DNA from: Actinomycetes bacterium
Lineage (GTDB): Bacteria; Actinomycetota; Acidimicrobiia; Acidimicrobiales; RAAP-2
DNA: 8,121 bases
Reading direction: 5' to 3'
Assembly: GCA_025352305.1 (NCBI GenBank)
Contig: JANXTQ010000036.1
Coordinates: forward strand, 1 to 8,121
Part shown: positions 6,167 through 8,121 of the stretch, piece by piece
Layout of the letters: every line of letters starts with the position of its first letter
Position numbering within the stretch: the stretch's first letter is position 1
Position numbers and translations under genes: made by a program
Notes under the pieces: generated by a model
Told to the model about the DNA's origin: nothing
Database searches by the model: none
The model's input: the letters and a program-made list of their open reading frames with translations, nothing else

Positions 6167-7116
6167 AGCGTCAAGAGATCGCGCGCACCGGTGTCCGAGG
6201 ACGGGTGGCGCAATTTGCTCATGGCGCGCGCTTCAATTTGGCGAATGCGCTCGCGGGTCAAGTTCATGGACTCGCCCACCTCTTCTAAGGTGCGCGGCTC
6301 GCCGGCACCAATCAGGCCAAATCGCATTTTGAGGATCTTTTTTTCGCGGTCGTCGAGCGGCTCGAGCAGTTTTTCAATCGCGTCGGGCATCATCTTGACG
6401 GCGGCCACGTCGAAGGGCGACTCGGCCGAGCGGTCCTCAACAACGTCACCGAGTTCGGCGTCGCCGTCTTCGCGCAGCGGCTCGGACAGCGAGATGGGCT
6501 CCGAGCGAAAGCGCAGAGCTTCAATCAACTTGTCTTCGGGCATTTCGCATTCGTCGCACAACTCTTTGATGGTCGGCGGCCGTCCGAACTTCAGTTCCAA
6601 ACGGGACTGAGCTTTTTGCACGCGCGCGAGCGTGTCACCCGCGTGCACCGGGAGCCGGATGGTGCGACCGGTGTTAGCAATACCGCGCGTAATGGCTTGG
6701 CGGATCCACCACGTGGCGTAGGTCGAGAATTTGAAGCCCTTGCGCCAGTCGAACTTTTCTACGGCGTGCATGAGGCCCAAGTTGCCCTCTTGAATGAGGT
6801 CGAGCAACGGCAGACCCGACGCTTGGTACTTCTTTGCAATAGAGACCACAAGACGCAAGTTGGACTGAACGAAGTCCCGCTCGGCCTTTTCACCACGCAC
6901 GACCGTGCGCTTGAGCGTTTGCTTGCGCGTCGGCGTGATCTTGATCTTCTTGTCGGCTTCGCTGGCGTCCAGTTCACCCTGGGCCTCGCGGCCTTCTTCA
7001 ATCGTCTGGGCCAGACGAACTTCGTCGTCCTTCGTCAGTAGCGTGTACTGACCAATGTCAGAGAGATAGAGGCGAACGAGGTCCTCGTCATCGCGATCAA
7101 TACGGTCTTTGGCCAC
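6163..7116 (-). CDS. RNA polymerase sigma-70 factor, RpoD/SigA-like (group 1 or 2)
   Basis: Promoter-recognition subunit of RNA polymerase, 317 residues. Region 1.2 is DLVRLYLSDIGQYTLLT (12-28). Region 2 spans about 78-158, with LRLVVSIAKKY (87-97), the core-binding segment LLDLIQEGNLGLMHAVEKFD (104-123) and the -10 reading/melting part KFSTYATWWIRQAITRGI (129-146). Region 3 covers about 159-235. Region 4.2, which reads the -35, spans 275-305 (RTLEEVGESMNLTRERIRQIE). These match the principal-type sigma consensus, so it should read TTGACA/TATAAT-type promoters. The acidic region 1.1 and the long non-conserved insert of large SigA proteins are absent, so this could be the primary sigma of a lineage with short RpoD or a SigB-like group 2 factor. 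The start is GTG at 7116, just after an in-frame TAA, with AAGGA 6 nt upstream. The 3' end interlocks with the HAD gene. Confidence 0.95.
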   Translation of the reverse strand: MAKDRIDRDDEDLVRLYLSDIGQYTLLTKDDEVRLAQTIEEGREAQGELDASEADKKIKITPTRKQTLKRTVVRGEKAERDFVQSNLRLVVSIAKKYQASGLPLLDLIQEGNLGLMHAVEKFDWRKGFKFSTYATWWIRQAITRGIANTGRTIRLPVHAGDTLARVQKAQSRLELKFGRPPTIKELCDECEMPEDKLIEALRFRSEPISLSEPLREDGDAELGDVVEDRSAESPFDVAAVKMMPDAIEKLLEPLDDREKKILKMRFGLIGAGEPRTLEEVGESMNLTRERIRQIEARAMSKLRHPSSDTGARDLLTL

Positions 7117-7138
7117 TGGCGTTCCTTACTTCGAACAT
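7097..7138 (-). CDS. Possible 13-codon upstream ORF overlapping the sigma start
   Basis: ATG at 7136-7138 opens a 13-residue frame (MFEVRNASGQRPY) that ends at TGA 7097-7099, past the sigma GTG at 7116 and in another frame. A perfect AGGAGG precedes it but is only 3 nt from the ATG, closer than ideal. If translated it would interfere with or couple to sigma initiation. No similarity supports the peptide itself, so it may be a by-product of the palindrome. Confidence 0.2.
   Translation of the reverse strand: MFEVRNASGQRPY
7123..7127 (-). promoter_or_regulatory. Ribosome binding site of the sigma factor gene
   Basis: The minus strand has AAGGA with 6 nt to the GTG at 7114-7116. Together with the in-frame TAA immediately upstream, this fixes the sigma start and excludes any N-terminal extension holding region 1.1. 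Confidence 0.65.
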
Positions 7139-7165
7139 ATGCCTCCTGATTGGAGGGGTCATATG
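7136..7165. repeat. Imperfect inverted repeat with CATATG ends in the sigma leader
   Basis: The left arm is CATATGCCTCC (7136-7146), the loop TGATT, and the right arm GGAGGGGTCATATG (7152-7165). The inner 5 bp and outer 6 bp pair, with a 3-nt bulge on the right arm. The right arm overlaps the candidate sigma -10 box, so as DNA it could be an operator. If transcribed by read-through from the upstream gene, it would form an RNA hairpin that hides an AGGAGG on the minus strand. Confidence 0.6.
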
Positions 7166-7185
7166 AGTTATACGGCGGTCGTCAA
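7158..7185 (-). promoter_or_regulatory. Candidate promoter of the sigma factor gene
   Basis: On the minus strand TTGACG (7180-7185) and TATGAC (7158-7163) are separated by 16 nt. The -35 is a 5/6 match to TTGACA and the -10 a 4/6 match. It starts just after the stop codon of the upstream 185-residue gene and gives a leader of roughly 35 nt. TATAAC at about 7166-7171 and TATGTT at 7134-7139 are other -10-like strings without good -35 partners. Confidence 0.45.
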
Positions 7186-7187
7186 CC

Positions 7188-7745
7188 TTATGGGTAGAGG
7201 CCAAAACTCTCTGCAAAATGGGCACCAGTGAGCATTTCATCCAGTTCTCGCGCGTGTTCGAGCGCACTCGGCTCCGACGACTCCGTTTTTTCGCGCCCCA
7301 GTTCACCAATGCGCTGGATTTGGCCCAGCACAATGGCCGCCACGTCGTGGACTGCCTGGCGCAGCGCCCCGTCGCCCGGTCCGTTCGCCACTGACGAGGC
7401 GTCACGAAGCGAAATCAGCAGTCGCGGACCAATGAGTGAACTCACGCAGTAGAGCGTCAGCGCGCCCGATTCATCCACCTGCGTCGATCGGCGCAGCACC
7501 TCGTCAATGACTGTGACGGGTCGTGGTGCCAGCGGCGTCACGCCGTTTCGGTGCGCGCCGAGTTCGCTGAAGCGGTGTGCACCGTCGCCCAAAATCCGAG
7601 CCATCTCAAAGACCGCGAGCACCATGGCGTCATCACTGAGCGTGGGTGCGAGTTGACCGAGCGACTCATACAGAGCACGTAGAACGCTCTCGAGGTGACT
7701 CGCGAGGGCCTCAGCGTGCTCCAGCGAGTTGAGTTGATCGCTCAC
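7188..7745 (-). CDS. Unrecognised 185-residue protein coupled to nadE
   Basis: I do not recognise this family. The product is 185 residues, soluble, without signal peptide or long hydrophobic segment, and looks mostly helical: helices around 5-30, 38-62, 77-90, 94-118 and 126-150, then a polar Glu/Ser-rich break (150-162) and a last helix (161-172) before a terminal FGLYP. The segments FEMARILGDGAHRFSELG (46-63) and LYCVSSLIGPRLLISLRDA (98-116) look like packed helical core. I see no catalytic or metal-binding motif I would defend. The start is GTG at 7745, overlapping the nadE TGA by 4 nt (GTGA), so it is translated with nadE. It ends 71 bp before the sigma gene. Codon use looks like that of its neighbours. 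The context supports a real gene but not a function. Confidence 0.82.
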   Translation of the reverse strand: MSDQLNSLEHAEALASHLESVLRALYESLGQLAPTLSDDAMVLAVFEMARILGDGAHRFSELGAHRNGVTPLAPRPVTVIDEVLRRSTQVDESGALTLYCVSSLIGPRLLISLRDASSVANGPGDGALRQAVHDVAAIVLGQIQRIGELGREKTESSEPSALEHARELDEMLTGAHFAESFGLYP

Positions 7746-8121
7746 GAACTCTCCGAACTGAAGCGATTGGTGATGGGCATCCGTCGGTCTTTGCCGAACG
7801 CTTTTTTCGATACCCGAACTCCGGGCGGCATCTGACGTCGCTTGTACTCACTTAAGTCCACCAGGCGAACCACGCGTGCGACCAACGCCGCGTCGTGACC
7901 AGCGGCGACCATTTCGTCCGCGGTCGCGTCGCCTTCGACGTACAGCTCCAGTAGAGGATCCAACTCTTCGTAGGGCGGCAAACTCTGATCATCTCGTTGG
8001 TCGGGGCGAAGTTCCGCCGACGGAGCTTTGTCGAGGATCGACTGCGGGATGGGCGCCTGTTCGCCGCGAGCGACCCCGTCAGCGTTTCGCCAGCGGCACA
8101 GTTCGTAGACGAGTGTCTTCG
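7742..8121 (-). CDS. nadE: NAD+ synthetase, glutamine-dependent type, C-terminal 125 residues
   Basis: Cytoplasmic enzyme that amidates nicotinic acid adenine dinucleotide to NAD+ using ATP, the last step of NAD biosynthesis. Only the C-terminus is visible; the gene enters from the right edge. Conserved NadE signatures are present in order: KTLVYELCRWRN, the ATP/NaAD-binding region PIPQSILDKAPSAELRPDQ followed by DDQSLPPYEELD, LYVEGD, the helix VVRLVDLSEYKRRQ, and the terminal KKAFGKDRRMPITNRF. The long KRRQ...GKDRR..ITNR tail is characteristic of the two-domain glutamine-dependent enzymes, so an N-terminal nitrilase-like glutaminase domain is expected beyond the window. The TGA stop overlaps the GTG of the next gene. 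Confidence 0.95.
   Translation of the reverse strand, partial: KTLVYELCRWRNADGVARGEQAPIPQSILDKAPSAELRPDQRDDQSLPPYEELDPLLELYVEGDATADEMVAAGHDAALVARVVRLVDLSEYKRRQMPPGVRVSKKAFGKDRRMPITNRFSSESS

Noticed and set aside
6191..7041. Plus-strand open frames at 6191-6610 and 6616-7041
   Set aside because: They are antisense to the sigma factor and lack any recognisable domain.
7097..7405. 102-residue minus-strand frame spanning the sigma leader
   Set aside because: Most of it overlaps the coupled 185-residue gene in another frame. Only its last 13 codons, with the AGGAGG, were kept as a low-confidence uORF.
7742..7981. 79-residue minus-strand frame starting at 7981 as a complete small gene
   Set aside because: The NadE reading frame continues upstream without a stop to the window edge with conserved NadE sequence, so this is an internal part of nadE.
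1..8121. CRISPR arrays, insertion sequences, tRNA or rRNA genes
   Set aside because: I found no spaced direct repeats, transposase motifs, terminal inverted repeats or cloverleaf-like segments. The window is closely packed with housekeeping-type genes.

Overview
The window is moderately GC-rich, gene-dense DNA from a chromosomal housekeeping region, most likely of an actinobacterium. The evidence for this is the divergent arrangement of a KimA-like permease and a paired ceoB/ceoC (TrkA-type) operon, an actinobacterial-type OB-fold domain, a glutamine-dependent-type NAD synthetase C-terminus, heavy use of GTG starts, and -10 boxes placed for leaderless transcription. The moderate GC and the sigma factor N-terminus suggest a lineage such as Acidimicrobiia rather than Streptomyces or Mycobacterium, but that is inference. 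I see no mobile element, tRNA, rRNA or CRISPR array.

Layout. On the minus strand, 1-1475 is the N-terminal two thirds of a membrane proton-pumping pyrophosphatase (hppA), running off the left edge. Upstream of it, 1598-3967 (minus) encodes a 789-residue KimA/APC-type potassium permease with an OB-fold domain fused to its C-terminus. A 72-bp divergent region (3968-4039) separates it from a plus-strand cluster: ceoB (4040-4696) and ceoC (4693-5364, 4-nt overlap), then a HAD-IB phosphatase-like protein (5393-6166). The HAD gene ends stop-codon-to-stop-codon (shared CTAG) with a convergent sigma-70 factor (6163-7116, minus). Upstream of the sigma gene, after a 71-bp leader holding a promoter and an imperfect palindrome, lie an unrecognised 185-residue protein (7188-7745, minus) and the C-terminus of nadE (7742-8121, minus), which overlap by 4 nt.

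How the genes fit together. The permease and the two nucleotide-binding RCK-type proteins look like a potassium uptake and gating module. The neighbouring pyrophosphatase can energise the membrane with protons, which would suit a KimA-type K+/H+ symporter. The nadE-hypothetical-sigma block is a separate transcription unit.

The main point for a second look is the permease/OB-fold fusion. In other actinobacteria a closely similar OB-fold protein is, from memory, a separate gene in this same neighbourhood. Other points are three GTG starts each placed exactly 6 nt after a -10-like box, and a CATATG-ended palindrome with a short overlapping uORF ahead of the sigma gene.
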